From Trametes villosa (taxonomy: Eukaryota; Basidiomycota; Agaricomycetes; Polyporales; Polyporaceae): DNA of 64,000 bases. The notes under the pieces are model-generated. The model did not search any database. It was not told where the DNA came from and saw nothing but the letters and a program-made list of their open reading frames with translations. Location of the stretch: the NCBI GenBank assembly GCA_002964805.2, contig PUDQ02000010.1, forward strand, positions 372,001 through 436,000. The letters are read 5' to 3'. Shown piece by piece: positions 1-12,100 of this stretch. Every line of letters starts with the position of its first letter. The first letter of the stretch is position 1. A program made the translations under genes and the position numbers.

Positions 1-184
1 TCGCCCATTCCCGTTGTTCAAACCGGACGAGAGTTGGCGCACGCAGCTCTTGCCTATATTCGTCGCTTGCTGCGCGGTTTTCCCGCTCCAATGGCTGGTG
101 GCGCACTTTTTCTACACTGTCGCCTATTTTGTAGCTTTGTACGAACGTCGCAAGGCGGGCATGGAGGCATCTGAGCAGTTTTAA
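1..184 (+). CDS. C-terminus of an unidentified membrane protein (5' partial)
   Basis: Reading frame 2 is open from the window edge to a TAA at 182-184, giving about 60 residues. The segment is hydrophobic and aromatic: residues like LLPIFVACCAVFPLQWLV, then HFFYTVAYFVALYE, look like two membrane helices. It ends in a short charged tail (ERRKAGMEASEQF). The stop lies 49 bp from the stop of ARG1, so the two genes converge. The family cannot be named from this fragment. The frame fits a last exon because no splice site is needed. Confidence 0.55.
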   Translation, partial: RPFPLFKPDESWRTQLLPIFVACCAVFPLQWLVAHFFYTVAYFVALYERRKAGMEASEQF

Positions 185-233
185 TGTACATTGTAGTTTT
201 GATACCCGCCTTCCACTCATCGCACACTCAAAC

Positions 234-2225
234 TCAAACGCGGCTGCCGTAGACATCCTTGGGCTCGATGCCGACCTGACCCTTGCGGATGTTGGCCTGC
301 GCCCACCTGTATGATATTTATGAGGGATACTCGACGAGAGAGATGTCGTAACGCTCACTTTTTGATACGAATGGACTCGATCTGGATGAAGCCACTCGTG
401 TCGGTCGGCTCGAAGCCACCGAGCTCGTCCATGGAGGACTCCTTCTCGTCGTACAGACCCTATATCGCAAAATCAGCCTCAGCAGCGACACCGATGGGAG
501 GGCTAGACGTACCTCATCGGACGAGCGACCCTCAATGATGACGTTGCCCTTGTAGAGCTTGAGCCGAACAACACCGTTGACGGTGCGCTGGCTCGCAGGG
601 ATCGCGCTGACGATGAACTCGCGCTCGGGCGTGAACCAGTGGCCGTTGTACAGGATGCGGCTGAGCTCGACGGTGACGAACTGATCCCGCAGCGCGCGCA
701 CGTTGCGGTCGAGCGTGAGGCCCTCGAGGTCGACGTGCGCCGCGCGCAGGATCGTCGCGCCGGGCGACTCGTAGCACCCACGGCTCTTCACGCCAATAAA
801 GCGGTTCTCGACGATGTCGATGCGCCCGACGCCGTGCTTGCGCGCAAGCGCGTTCAGCGCGAGGAAGATCTCGACACCGTCCGTGTAGACCTTGTTCTCG
901 TCGGGCACGGTCACCTTGACGGGCAGACCCTTGGAGAACTCGATCGAGAGCCGCTGCGGCGTCTGCGGCGCCTGCTCGGGGTCAACGGTGAGCTTCCACA
1001 TGTCCGCGGGCGGGGTGGTGTCGGGGTCCTCGAGGATGCCGGCCTCGTACGAGATGTGGAACAGGTTTTCGTCGGTGGACCAGGGCTTCGCGGCGGTCTG
1101 CTGGACGGGGATCTTCTTCTCGGCGGCGTAGGCGAGGAGTGCCTGGCGGCCTGCGAAGCGGTGGTAGAACTCTGAACAAGGGTCAGCGGGGTGCGAGGGT
1201 AGCAGGATGCAAATCCAGGTAGCCATACATGCGGGCAGCCGTGATATTGCCTGCATGTGTGGCCACCCAGGCTCAGTGGGAGTCGGCACTCAGTTCCGAG
1301 ATCCACTCTCACAGATCTGGTGTATATTCCAAATATACGTACCGGGAATGCGCCAAGGAGCAATAACCTTGATGTCGGGCTTGAGGCCGTAGAACGCGAG
1401 CTCGAAGCGAACCTGGTCATTGCCCTTGCCGGTGCAACCGTGCGAGACGTAGCTGAAGGTTACGCAGGGTTAGTCGTTGCGATCCGATTGAGCAAATAGG
1501 AGACCTACTCGCAGCCCTCCCGGTCCGCGATCGCCATCATGCCGCGAGCAATAACTGGCCGCGCGAGGGAAGTCCCGAGCAGGTACACGTTCTAAAACCA
1601 TGTCAGTGAAGTTGACTGAGCACCTATGTCGCAACCTCCGCCCCCGACATATATCAACCTTACGAATGCACGCCGCCTTAAAATCACCTCATGACAGCCT
1701 TATATGCCTCGGCAAGGCAATCATAAGTAGACTATAAGGCATGATTGGCTGATAGCAGGGGTGTAGTACTTGCGACAATGAGACACGGCACACACCTCGT
1801 AAATGCAGTTCGCCTGGAGCGCGGGGTAGATGAGCTCCGTCACAAATTCACGCTTGAGGTCCTACAAAAGTGTACACCATCAGAGATGTGTAACATATGC
1901 TATAGTTTCAGACATACCTCCAGGAAGAACTTCTTCGCGCCGACGGCGAGCGCCTTCTTACGGGCAGCCTCAAAGTCCTGCGCACGATCTCAGCACTCCC
2001 CTCGCATGCATCGCATACCGCAGTATCACGCACCTCCTCCTGGCCGACATCGGCCATGAACGCAACGACCTCGTAGCCCTGCTCGATGAGCCATGCAAGG
2101 ATGCACGAGGTGTCTAGATGCGCGCCCGATCAGTACTTTGCGCGCCGCCACCGCCAAAGCTCATCGCTCGACATACCGAGACCTCCGGAATATGCGAGGA
2201 GAACGCGGCCCTTGGACTCGGACAT
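234..2225 (-). CDS. ARG1: Argininosuccinate synthase
   Basis: Joins citrulline and aspartate, using ATP, to make argininosuccinate in the cytosol, the penultimate step of arginine synthesis. Nine exons sum to 1281 nt, 426 residues, normal for the family: 2225-2177, 2113-2034, 1977-1918, 1861-1796, 1591-1509, 1452-1343, 1171-513, 459-359, 306-234. The N-terminus carries the PP-loop ATP-binding motif AYSGGLDTS, split by intron 1. Later signatures include [13 protein letters not shown] and [16 protein letters not shown]. The ATG at 2225 sets the usual short leader ([10 protein letters not shown]). The 205-nt intron 4 (1592-1795) is longer than the others. A TGACTC element lies about 60 bp upstream. 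Confidence 0.96.
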
Positions 2226-2285
2226 GGCGATGGAGGGCAGTGGTGGTGGTGGTGGTCGGAAGGAAAGATGAGAAGCCAGTGAGTC

Positions 2286-2291
2286 TGACTC
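2286..2291 (-). promoter_or_regulatory. Candidate Gcn4/Cpc1 (general amino-acid control) site
   Basis: TGACTC occurs 61-66 bp upstream of the ARG1 start codon. This is the core bound by the bZIP activators Gcn4 and Cpc1, which raise arginine biosynthesis during amino-acid starvation in yeasts and moulds. One six-base match can occur by chance. Its position just upstream of an arginine gene is what makes it credible. Confidence 0.45.
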
Positions 2292-2357
2292 GGCCGATTA
2301 GACTCGACTCGACTGCACCTGGGTGGCTGAAATTTCTGACAAGCGCCCATAAAAGGC

Positions 2358-2389
2358 AGGCGCGCGTCTTATCTACGCGACGCGCGCCT
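2358..2389. repeat. 11-bp perfect inverted repeat in ARG1 upstream region
   Basis: AGGCGCGCGTC at 2358-2368 and GACGCGCGCCT at 2379-2389 are perfect inverted copies with a 10-bp spacer, 133-164 bp upstream of the ARG1 ATG. The GC-rich dyad could be a dimeric activator site or could form a stem in the 5' leader. No known factor can be assigned. Confidence 0.5.
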
Positions 2390-2471
2390 GTCGCGACTCT
2401 GTCGCGTCGGTCACAGCGCCCGTCACACTAGGTTCGAAGACCTATTCCCCGAGATCCACGGTAGGTTTTCG

Positions 2472-3007
2472 CCTCACATACGCATACTTTCGGCGTGATA
2501 TACGCCAAATTGTAAACCACCAGCTTGAGACTTGGACTTTGTCTTCGGATCGCGGAACTTGACCTTACAGAGCACGCGGCACCACTCGGCTGCCCATCGA
2601 GCCTTGAGCGTGCCACATGCCTGTGGGGTACCTTGCTTCATGTGAACACCGACGTGGTAAGTGAGCTCGTGAGCGAAGGCATGGGTGGGCAAGTCGAAAG
2701 CGCCAAAGCATTGCGAGAATAGCAAACCTTTAACTCGGCGTCGGAGTCGGCTTCGTTCAGGGAGGTAGCCGTAGCCGTGCCCTAGACGATAAGGTTAGCT
2801 CACACGGCCGATCGCACTCAACGAAAGTTGTGCACGACTTACTGCATGCGCACCCAGCGTGAGTGAGAGATATACATGCAGGAAAAGGTAGGAGAGGCAG
2901 GAAAGCCCGGCGGCCAAGTCAATAGAGCCCCGCTGCCGGCTGATCATCTTGTAGAGGTCGAGAACCTCGCCAACGTAGAGAACCAGGATCGTCTAGGATC
3001 GCCCCCT
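2472..3007 (-). pseudogene. Degenerate fragment of a basidiomycete hypothetical gene
   Basis: On the minus strand three protein-like blocks can be joined at good splice sites. The first (about 2995-2845) reads LYVGEVLDLYKMISRQ and later AAGLSCLSYLFLHVYLSL. A GTAAGT donor follows, then a short block (GTATATSLNEADSDAELK), then a block with THAFAHELTYHVG and LKARWAAEWCRVL. The pattern recalls a repeated family of basidiomycete hypothetical proteins with a ..VGEVLDLYKK.. segment and a C-terminal TH..AH.L.YHLG helix. I base that on memory only. No convincing start or upstream exons were found and the frame before the first block is stopped, so this is probably a relic. The rest of 2226-3283 holds only ARG1 upstream sequence and nothing else recognisable. 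Confidence 0.35.
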
Positions 3008-3283
3008 TCCACTCTGAGGAGCTATTTTTCCTCGTCGGTACCTGGCACATCGTTGTAGTGATACACGGCCTACTTCATCATCGATTATGATTACGGGGCA
3101 TGCGGCGCCGGGTATAGAGGTACATGCGTAACGATGCCGTCCGACACTGACTGTCCGTGCGATGGTGGATGCGAGAAAACAGGACGTCCGAGGGATTCGA
3201 GTTCGAGCCGACAAAACGATAAATATGGGGGAAGTCGTGAATGCGTGTACACTGCTGGTACAGGGTCGTGACGGTCATAGCGG

Positions 3284-5353
3284 TCATTTCGGAGAGTGCT
3301 TTCCGTTCGCCTTCGGCTTGGCGTTGGGCGAGGTCTGTGGGGTCGTGTTAGACTGGCGCGGCTGCAGCGCGCGGACACCGCAGTCCATCGGCGCGAGGTC
3401 ACCGCACTTGATGTGCGTCCTAGGATACGTCAGCTAACACTCATTGTTCAAATGGGAAGATGGACGTACTTCATGCCACAGTCATCGCACTCCAGCACCG
3501 GCTTCCACCCGAGGCGCTTCGCACACACGTCGCACTTCGCGCTCAGCAGCGTGCTCGAGAAGAACAGCTCGAGCGGGCTCCACAGGTTCTCCGTCGAGCG
3601 CGTCGGCGACGCGCTCCGGCTCGTCACGTCGCGCTCGCGCTCGCGCCCGGTCGTGCTCCGCTTCGAGCCCGGCTTTATGAGCGTGAAGCGGTGCACCAGC
3701 GGCAGCGCCGACCCGCGGATCGTCGACCCGCCCTCGGTCGCCGCCGCGAGCGACGGCGCGAGCAGGCTCGACGACGACGCGGCGGTGTGGAAGGAGTCGA
3801 TCGAGAGCATCGACTCCGAGTCCGGCATCGTCGTCGTCGTGGGCGTCGGCCCGTGCGCGCCTGTGGCGAGAGGGTGCCCGGTGAGGTCGTCGGACGCGTT
3901 CGGGTTGGGCGACGGCCGGATGGTGAGGATGGAGGAAAGGGAAGGCGGCGCGGTGTCCGTGTATGCGGGTGCGTGCCCGCGGATCACCGTGGTGCTGTAA
4001 TCCGAGTACGTGCTTGAGGTGCTGTCGATGAGGGGCTGTGCGCTATTGCTGCTCGAGTGGCCTATTCAGGCTAGTCAGCATATAGCGGGGAGTTAATGTC
4101 AGGCGGAGACATACCGTCCGTGGCGTCGCTCCAGTTGCTCTGCAGGCCGATTTTGCTGAGGCCCTCGACGACCTTTGCGAACTCCTCGTCGCTGTCCTCA
4201 TCGCTGGAGTGCGTGCCCGCCACTTTTGAGGCTGCCCCGGCGGCAGAGACACCCATGCCGAAGCTCGGAATTCTGGGCGCGGCACCCGGTCTGCGCATCC
4301 CGGACATGAATTTGACAGTTCCCAGATGGATATCGTCCGCTTCGGGCCGCGCAAGCACCTCCGCCTCGATCTCCCGAAGGCGGTCAAGGATGTCCCGCGT
4401 GGTAGGGCGCTCGCTGGGTACCTGCGTGAGGCAGTCCAAGGCAAGGGCAATGAAGGCCTGTGGACAGCCCGGGCTGGCGAGCCTCCGGACCTCGTCCTCG
4501 TCGATGTTGAAGAAAGGGGCTGTCCGGCGGAAGGTGTTGTCGTCCGCGAGCTTTCGTGAGAGGATCTCGCAGAAGATGACTCCCAGGGAGAAAATGTCCG
4601 TTGGGAGGTCGAACTCGTTACCGAGCAGGATCTCGGGCGACATGTACGAGTCCGTGCCGCAGAACGTGAGGCGCTTGCTCTCCTCCTCGTTCCGTGCCGC
4701 AATGCGCGCGAAGCCAAAGTCGGTGATCTTGAGACGGCCGTTCGCTGTCACGAGCAGGTTCTCGCCCTTGAGGTCGCGGTGGATGCACTTGCGCGCGTGG
4801 AGGTACGCGAGCGCGCGCGCGATGTCCGTGGCGAACGAGAGCCGGAGCCGCCATGGGAACGGCTTCGTCTTGTCGTGAATGTACATGCGCAGGTTCCCGC
4901 TCTCGATGAACTCCGATATGATAAAGATGCGCCCGTCCGGCGCGCGCGAGAGGCCGAGGTACAGCACGACGTTCGGATGGCGCGCCTCCCTGTATGCGCA
5001 TCCGGATGAGGGCGGGCTGAGGGCGGCAGGCAGACGCGGGACTCACTTCATTAGCCGCCATTCGCGCTCGAAGTACTTCGCGACGTCGTAGTCATTCGAG
5101 GGGAGTACCTCCTTGATCGCGACATCGATTCCGAGGTAGGTTGCTGGTGTCCCGGGCTATGTCAGCCCCGCAGCGGAAAGACCCCTGCACAGAGAGCGGG
5201 CACTCACCTTTGTAGACGTTGCCAAAGGAGCCCGAGCCGAGCTTCTTCCAGTCGCCTTTTATGTCCTAACCGGCCTCGTGGGCACTAGTCCAGCGGGCAC
5301 GGAGCGTAAATACACACCTCGTAGGGGATGACATCAAAAGCATCGGAGTGCAT
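3284..5353 (-). CDS. TKL-type protein kinase with C-terminal C1 zinc finger
   Basis: Six exons (5353-5318, 5265-5208, 5143-5047, 4989-4115, 4061-3470, 3419-3284) sum to 1794 nt, 597 residues. The kinase domain fills roughly residues 13-285: glycine loop GSGSFGNVY, catalytic lysine in VAIKEV, catalytic loop HRDLKGENLL, DFGFAR, and GTDSYMSPE. All catalytic residues are present. The sequence resembles tyrosine-kinase-like (LIMK/TESK, LISK) kinases common in Agaricomycetes. A Ser/Thr-rich linker follows. The C-terminus carries the C1 pattern CX2C, then CX2CX4HX2CX7C (CDVC ... CDDCGMKTHIKCG). The first histidine may be in VHRF about 50 residues upstream, implying an insertion in the finger. C1 domains bind diacylglycerol or membrane lipids. 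The substrate is unknown. Confidence 0.88.
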
Positions 5354-5819
5354 CTTGATCTGAGAGCGGCCGGCTCAAGTCCTAGAGTTGATTGACTCGT
5401 GCAAGAGAAAGTGCAGAGAACGAGCGCTGACAGCGGAGGTACTCGGATGGATCGCGGGTGGTATATGGGCACCAGGCCGTCGTCGTCGAGGGCGGCGGGG
5501 GCGGCAGAGGCTTACTGAGTGGTCGAAAGTAAGACGCTTCACGCCTGAACCAGCCACTGACCGCATTCAGGCACAGTGACCGAGGTCACGCCCAGATCAC
5601 AAAAGGTCACAAAGCTCCATCCGGCACTCCCGGACCGGATACGCCCGGACTTGTCCGCCTCTGCGTCGAAACGCCGCGAACCCGGAGGACGGCGGCTCTC
5701 TCACTGACAGGTTCCTAATCTAAGGTATGCGAGTGTAGCGTATATCGCTAATTTCAGCTTGATCGTAAAGTACAAATTCATACACATTATGATCCAAGAA
5801 ACGCGTCGGCATCGCAGTT
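5354..5819. other. Intergenic region between kinase and permease genes
   Basis: Holds the kinase upstream region at its left end (the ATG is at 5353) and the 3' flank of the permease at its right end. Codon-like structure is absent. I see no RNA gene or repeat. Confidence 0.6.
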
Positions 5820-8262
5820 TCACGACACCTCGCTTTGGGTCACGGCGACCTTCTCCTTCTCCTTTGCCATGATAGAGTCTGAGGTAGAAGTCCTGACCGA
5901 CTCCTGCGTCTGCTTCTCGACAGTGGGCACAGGGCCTGTGAACCAGTACACCCCTCCGTACTTCGGGAAGTAGTACCAGACGAGGGAGAGGACCAGCACG
6001 CCTCCCAAGACGACCTAGGACCCGTTGTCACAGCCTGAACGGCACGGAGAAGGTTGGGAAACGACTCACGATGGTGTAATTCATGTCTGCGACGCCGGAT
6101 CCTGGGGAGGCAGGGAAAAGGAACACCACCCCCATGAAGACCATCCACAGGACCGCAATCGCGCCCACCGGTTTGCTGAACACGCCGAGGTTGAACGGCC
6201 CGGGCGTGAAGTCGTTGTCTCCGAGGAACCGAGCAGCGATCGGGATGGCATACGCTTCAAATTGAAGTTAATATCGATGACCTAATCGTCAAGTTGGGCT
6301 GACAACGTACCGACGTACAACCCTACAATGGACATGGAGAAGATCGCGTTGATGGCAGAGTCTCCGGCAAAGGCGAGCAGCCCGAGGAGGATGGAGGACA
6401 CGGCGACAAACCAGACGGTGTTGACGGGCGTCTTGGTGTAGTCGTTCATGCGGTAGAGCCACCCAGAGAACGGGAGCGCTCCGTCTCGCGAGAAAGCGAA
6501 GGACTGGCGCGAGGCGGCGAGAACCTGTAAGCAACCGTGAGCAGTCCGGTACGTCGGAGGTACGTTGAAGCTTACCATGCTGGAGCCCATCATGTATCTG
6601 CAGGAGATGGCGTTAGTAGTCATTCCATCAGCGGCGAGCATAGGACGTCTACGCACTGCACCAGCACGACAATGGACCACAGCGCGAGCGTTCCCTTCTG
6701 GCCGAAGCTGTTGAAGAAGATCTGGGCCATAGGCTGCCCAATGGGGCTGTCCATGATGCTGTCGAGGTCGGTGCCCATACAGAACGCCAACGCGACATTG
6801 ATCGCTGTGGGCGCAGTCATGAGAATCGTGAAGGTGCGCTGAACCATATCGACTGACCCCAGCCAAGGACACCGGCAATTCCGATGGCGTAGACGATCGC
6901 CCAGGGGACCGCGGTCGCGGCGTTGGAGGCCTCTTCGCTGATGTGCACGCTCGAGTCGAACGAGCCTGGCGTATGAGGTATGTCGATGAGCGACCACGTG
7001 CAGAACAGTGAGTGGGTGGACTCACAGATAGTCCACAGCGGCGCAAGGAAACTGAGGATGAAAGCGAAGCCACTCGGCCAGCCGCTCACTGTGTGCCGTA
7101 TCTGATGAGAACCAGGACATTCGACGTAAGACTACGTTTCCACGTACCATTGGTGAAGTCGCCGAGCGCATAGGACGCGGTGTTCCGGAACTCCTTTGGT
7201 GTCGTGGCGGGAAGCGCTATGATTACCGCTAGGCAAAGGCTGTATGGTCATGAGCAGCTGCCCACGTGAGATCACATCCTTGCATGCGACGTACAGGACG
7301 TTCAGAACGACGTAAACGGTCTGCAGGCGCGCCAGAAGCCTCGTGCCGAGGCAGCAAATGACGGCGTGAGTGAGCACCACGGCAACATAGACACCGCTAT
7401 ACAGACTTATAAGCGAACGCGGACATGCGAGATGCACGATGCACGGCGTACAAGGTTTGCGCGTTGGTCGCGGAGTATGTTTGCCCCGAGCCGATGCTCG
7501 CTGCGGCAGTAATTTGCACGGCGCAGCCCCAGTCTATCGAGGCGACGGAGGCTATTGAGCCGATCGTGTTCGCGTCTGTAAGATCAGGTGTCAGGGGATG
7601 TACAGCAGGGAGCGACCAGGGATTGTACGAACATCCGACAATCCATGCGAGCAGGTTCCGCCATCTAGGAGAGGACAACGAGTGCGTCCAGAAATATAGC
7701 TGCACGCTGGTCAGGTATGGCAAAACGTTACGTATCAAATGATGCTCACACCACCAGAAGTAGGCGCCGCGGACGCAAGTTCTGCCATGGACATCCCGAC
7801 AAAGAGGATGAAGATGCTGGCGACGAGCCACTGTGCGGTGAGCCGTAGGTTCTCAGTACCGCATGATGTGACGAGCAGAATGCGAGACTCACGCCCCAGA
7901 CCATTGCGGACGGTCCACCATCGGGTATGGAGTAGACGAGGACGGAACTGCGTAGTGACATCATAAGGGGATTACCCGCAGCCTCGTAGTATGCCACTCA
8001 CGCAATAGATGGTAGGAGACCTATGATACTGAACGCGATCCCGAATGTCTAGAAGAACAGATAGTCAGCCACCTTGCGAGTGCGCGATACACGCGGGCGT
8101 AAACGGGCGCATAGGGCAGAAGCCTTGCTCTGGACTGCCATTGGCACGTACCTCTAAGCCGGTAAACGCTCGCTGGAACTCCTGCTTGTAGCCCAGGTTC
8201 GCGAGGAGTTCCTTATCCGCCAACTCGATGGCCGTCTTCCGCGTCTGCCGTTCCGCGTCCAT
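5820..8262 (-). CDS. APC-superfamily amino-acid/GABA/choline permease
   Basis: Fifteen exons sum to 1614 nt, 537 residues, typical of fungal permeases in the GABA/choline branch (UGA4/HNM1 type) of the amino acid-polyamine-organocation family. The N-terminus (ELLANLGYKQEFQRAFTGLE) and the following TFGIAFSIIG are signature positions of this branch. Further matches are VSGWPSGFAFILSFLAPLW, FDSSVHISEEASNAATAVPW and SFAFSRDGALPFSGWLY. About 12 hydrophobic segments suit a plasma- or vacuolar-membrane transporter. Exon 12 is only 22 nt (6597-6576). Intron 5 uses a weaker GTTCGT donor and intron 13 a TTGAAG acceptor. The substrate cannot be fixed from sequence. An AATATAAG motif on the coding strand near 8349-8358, about 90 bp upstream, may be the TATA box. 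Confidence 0.92.
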
Positions 8263-9152
8263 AGCGTCGTGAGCGGGTCGTAAAGCGAGGAAATGGTCGT
8301 CCGCAAGGAACCGCGGGGGGCAAATTTGCCTGCGCGGTCATGGGTCCTCCCTTATATTCGAAGGGACGCCGCGGGTTCTCCACCGGGCTTCTTATCTCCA
8401 AATGCGCGTCTGGGCGGGGCGATAAGAAGAGGGCCGTGTGCGATATGCACCCGCTGTATTGAGCGAGTGTCGGGGCGTAAGCGACGCTGTTCGCATCAGG
8501 CTGCCCACAGGATGTCATTTGTCCCCCTGCCGCCGGTGCGTCACCCCAGAAGCAAGGGGGGACGCCGACAGGGGAAAACTACTGGCTATCTTGAGGCGTT
8601 GTTAGCGCTGTTTGGTGACGCGCAAAATAATGAGGTAACGGTACCTTCTGATCAGCAGGCCCCGGTGACCGCAGCTCCTGTTTTTGCGTATAGATATAAG
8701 CGTGCAAACGATGGAGACCAGCTCAAACATCGTTATCGCACGGAAGAGCTATTCCCGTTCAGCAGGTAGATTTGACAGCGACGTAGTCGCCGCCACTATC
8801 TGACTCTCGCGACGAGATACGTTCGTACGGGGACTGCTCGAGGAACAGCTGTGTATGCTCCTGTCGCATACCGGCGGCGTGTGGGCACTTGGTCCGGCCG
8901 GTGGGAACGGCAGAAGAGCGCAGAAGTACTGACCATATACTCGAGCCCACGTGGCGGCGTGGATGTCCCTTTCACTAAATATGGTAACAAAATCACCATA
9001 TAAGGAACGGGTGTCGTTCACGATACTTACTTGCGTTAGGTGAAGTACCTGCTTGCAATTTCCGATAACAAGGTAATACAACACGTAGTCGAGAGCGAAG
9101 TAAACATACATGATCAGCGATGATGAAATAGAAATAATATAGGAGGCTGCCC
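8263..9152. other. Intergenic region upstream of the permease
   Basis: About 890 bp between the permease ATG (8262) and the stop of the next minus-strand gene (9153). It contains a TATA-like motif near 8349-8358 and a second at 8690-8702, either of which could serve the permease. A 158-codon plus-strand open frame at 8293-8769 looks non-coding. No RNA gene is recognised. Confidence 0.55.
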
Positions 9153-12100
9153 TCAGTCGATAAAGTCTTCCGCATGCAGCTGGACGTAATCCAGGAAGCC
9201 GTAGGTACTAAGCAAAGGCGAGGGAATGTTAGTTGGATGCACCCTATAAGAAGGAATGAGAAACTAACGCAGTAGGGTACGCGAAGCAGTTGACGATGTT
9301 GGCGTCCAGCCGTGCTGGCTCCTCGCCTTCTGCGAGTGGTGTGGGCATCGGCCGCTCCGAGAAGTGTGACTGGAAGCTCTTGTCGGCGGAGGTGAAGAGG
9401 TAGAACACCTTCGGGGCCAGGTCTTGGTTTGGTATGGGCACCCTTATGGCGGCGTTCGATTGCTGATGTCCAAAGGGTTGGTGCCCAAATGACCCGTGGA
9501 AGCCGCGTTGTTGGCGATGGTGGAAAGAGTGCATGTGGCCGTGCGGGTGCATCCGGCCGACGCCTGCGGGCCAGTACTGGATCTTTCGCAGATCGCGAAC
9601 TTTGAATCGTTGTTCGACGCCGACTCTCGTTACTTCGGGGCGGTGATGGTCAGACTGATATGAAAGGAATTAATCGAGCGACAAGTCTACGCACCGAGTA
9701 TGAGGTCCTCTGGATCAACACCGTGCTGTTTTGCGAGCGCGCGTCCGGCATCAAGCAGATAATTCCAAGCTTGGTTGACCCGCGCAGACATGACCTCACC
9801 CACGATCGTGACATCATACTCTGCCTCTGGGAGCGCCACAACAGGCCACCTACAAGGCTACCTGTCAGCGACCCGCGTTCCAGCATAAAGGGACACAGCG
9901 CGAACCCGTTGACGCTGCCAGGCAACTCAAACGCAGACAACGGTTGTCGTTCATACGTCCGATTAGTCCACATCCCCTGCGTACCCGTCGCAGCGCTCGA
10001 CGTTTCGAAGCTCGCAAGCCCGTCCTGCAGGACGTTGCAGCACACGACGAAGTCGTCCCAGTCTGTCGCGCCCTTCGGCACGTACCCGAGGTCGCCGACG
10101 GAGAACTTGTGCGGGGGCACGGTGTTCCGGAACCACGCCTGCTGGTGCGCGTCAGCGGCGAACGCGGCCTTACGGATCTGCTTCAGCGTGAGCGGGGACT
10201 CTTCGGCTTCCTCGTCGTCCTCTTCCATGGCGTGGAGCACGCTTTGCAGGCGTTTCTTGACGATGGTGAGGTCGTCTGAGCCGGGGAGGAGGGCGCGTGC
10301 GAGGACGGCGAGGTGGTTGACTTTGCGCTGCCTTTCGGGCGTTGCTGTTGTCGAGTACGGTCAAGTTTGCTGTCCTGGATACATGCCAGAACGATCGCTT
10401 ACCCCCAGTGTCATCGCTCGCGTCGATGGGCTCTCGAGCATGACCGCGGTTAGGCAGAATCTAGATGAGACCTCCATCAAACTCGGTACATGGTGAGACC
10501 AGAGACGGCGCCCACCTGCAGGTATATGCCGCGGATGGTGTGTGCAAGACCGTAGTTCCTCCACGACGTTATGTTGTCGACTTCGGGAGGAGGGAGGCCC
10601 ATCACGACCGTTTGCTCTGCATCTATTCGGAAGTCTGCATGCTGTCGAGGGAAGCGAGTTCAAAGACGGTCGTGATGCTCGTGCGAGCGGTACATACTTC
10701 GACGTAGTCTTGCAGCTTAGAATCCGACAGATCCCTCTGTCGTTGCAGATACAGTGCGGCGTCCTGTACCAAGATGAGCCTCAATCATCTGCATAGGCCG
10801 GCTATCGCATACCAGCGTATCCTGATACTAGATTGGGAGTCAGGGTGTCGCACTATGGGGGTAGCTTCATGAAGACCTACGAATCGGAGTAATAGGCGTG
10901 TACATTCTGCGAGGCTGGCGTTCTTCACGGCGTCTAAAAGCATTGCCTGAGGAAGACGTGTTTGCACTGCATATAATCAGGTTCGTAGGTGCCGAAATAT
11001 CAGGCTGTAGTCCAGTAGCTCGTGACATACCATTCGCGAGTAGGATGAACGGCGTCGGAGTCTCGTCGTTAGAATACCCAACCATCTGGGGTAGGTTTGG
11101 ATGACTGCATCACATAGTCAGCATATACCAAGAGGCGTAATACGCTGGCCGCTCACTAGAGGTTCTGCAGCATCTTCACGTCCCTCATCCATCGCTGCTG
11201 GCTCATGAGTGGGTGCAGCTAGAACGCGGTAATATAGATCTTACCTTCATCGCGACTGGACGGTCGCCTTCGTACGGCAGCATAACGGATTTCTTTCCGT
11301 CGATGTCGCCGTCGATGCCGCCCGCCCACCAGCCGGACTTGATGCGGGACTTGCCCTTCATGCGGAACTGCGACTGGTGGTACTGATTGAACTACAGATC
11401 GGGTTAGGAAATGTGACTACGCCTATGGCTTGGGTGTGAAACCTTACCCCATGGTGTTCGGTGATCCGGAAGTCATCCCCTACTTCCGGGCTGTTGATCA
11501 ACTCGTACTCGCCGGAGAGGCTGCTGATAGAGCTCATTGTATCGATGTTGCTGAATGAGTCGCTCTGTATGCTATGTGAGCACGTTCACAATTGAGAAGG
11601 AAACACGATGTCATACTATGGAAGACCGAGGCACCGGAGAAGTGCACAACTCTTGGACATCGGTGATGATGACCTGCTGTTCGGTCGGATACGGAGGAAG
11701 TGTAGGTTCCCTGGCTTCCCCTCCCGTGGTCTGTGCAGAGGGGTTCGATGTCGAGGCTTCAATAGCCTTCGGCTGGTTTGGCGAATCTCCCACAGCAAGG
11801 TGGATGTTGATGAGTGTTGCGAGCTGTTACGTTCCCGTGAGTCACAATGCGCTCCAAGTACTGCAAAGGCACCATACCTGGAAGGATCGCGCCGCGTCGT
11901 CAAGGGCGGTATGGTACTGCTTCATGCTAGTCTCGATGGTGTTCTTACGCATTAGACGTGCGCCCCACTTCTGGTCTGCCTCTTGCTGCATGAACTTATG
12001 TATGGACTCTAGCGTCCTAGGACGGTGGCGTCAGTCGAAGGTATACCTGTGCCAAGTGCCTCCGCGTAACTCACTCCTCGAATCTCGAAATGGCCTTCAG

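Noticed and set aside
8293..8769. 158-codon plus-strand frame upstream of the permease
   Set aside because: No motif, lies in a promoter region, and begins 30 bp from the divergent permease ATG.
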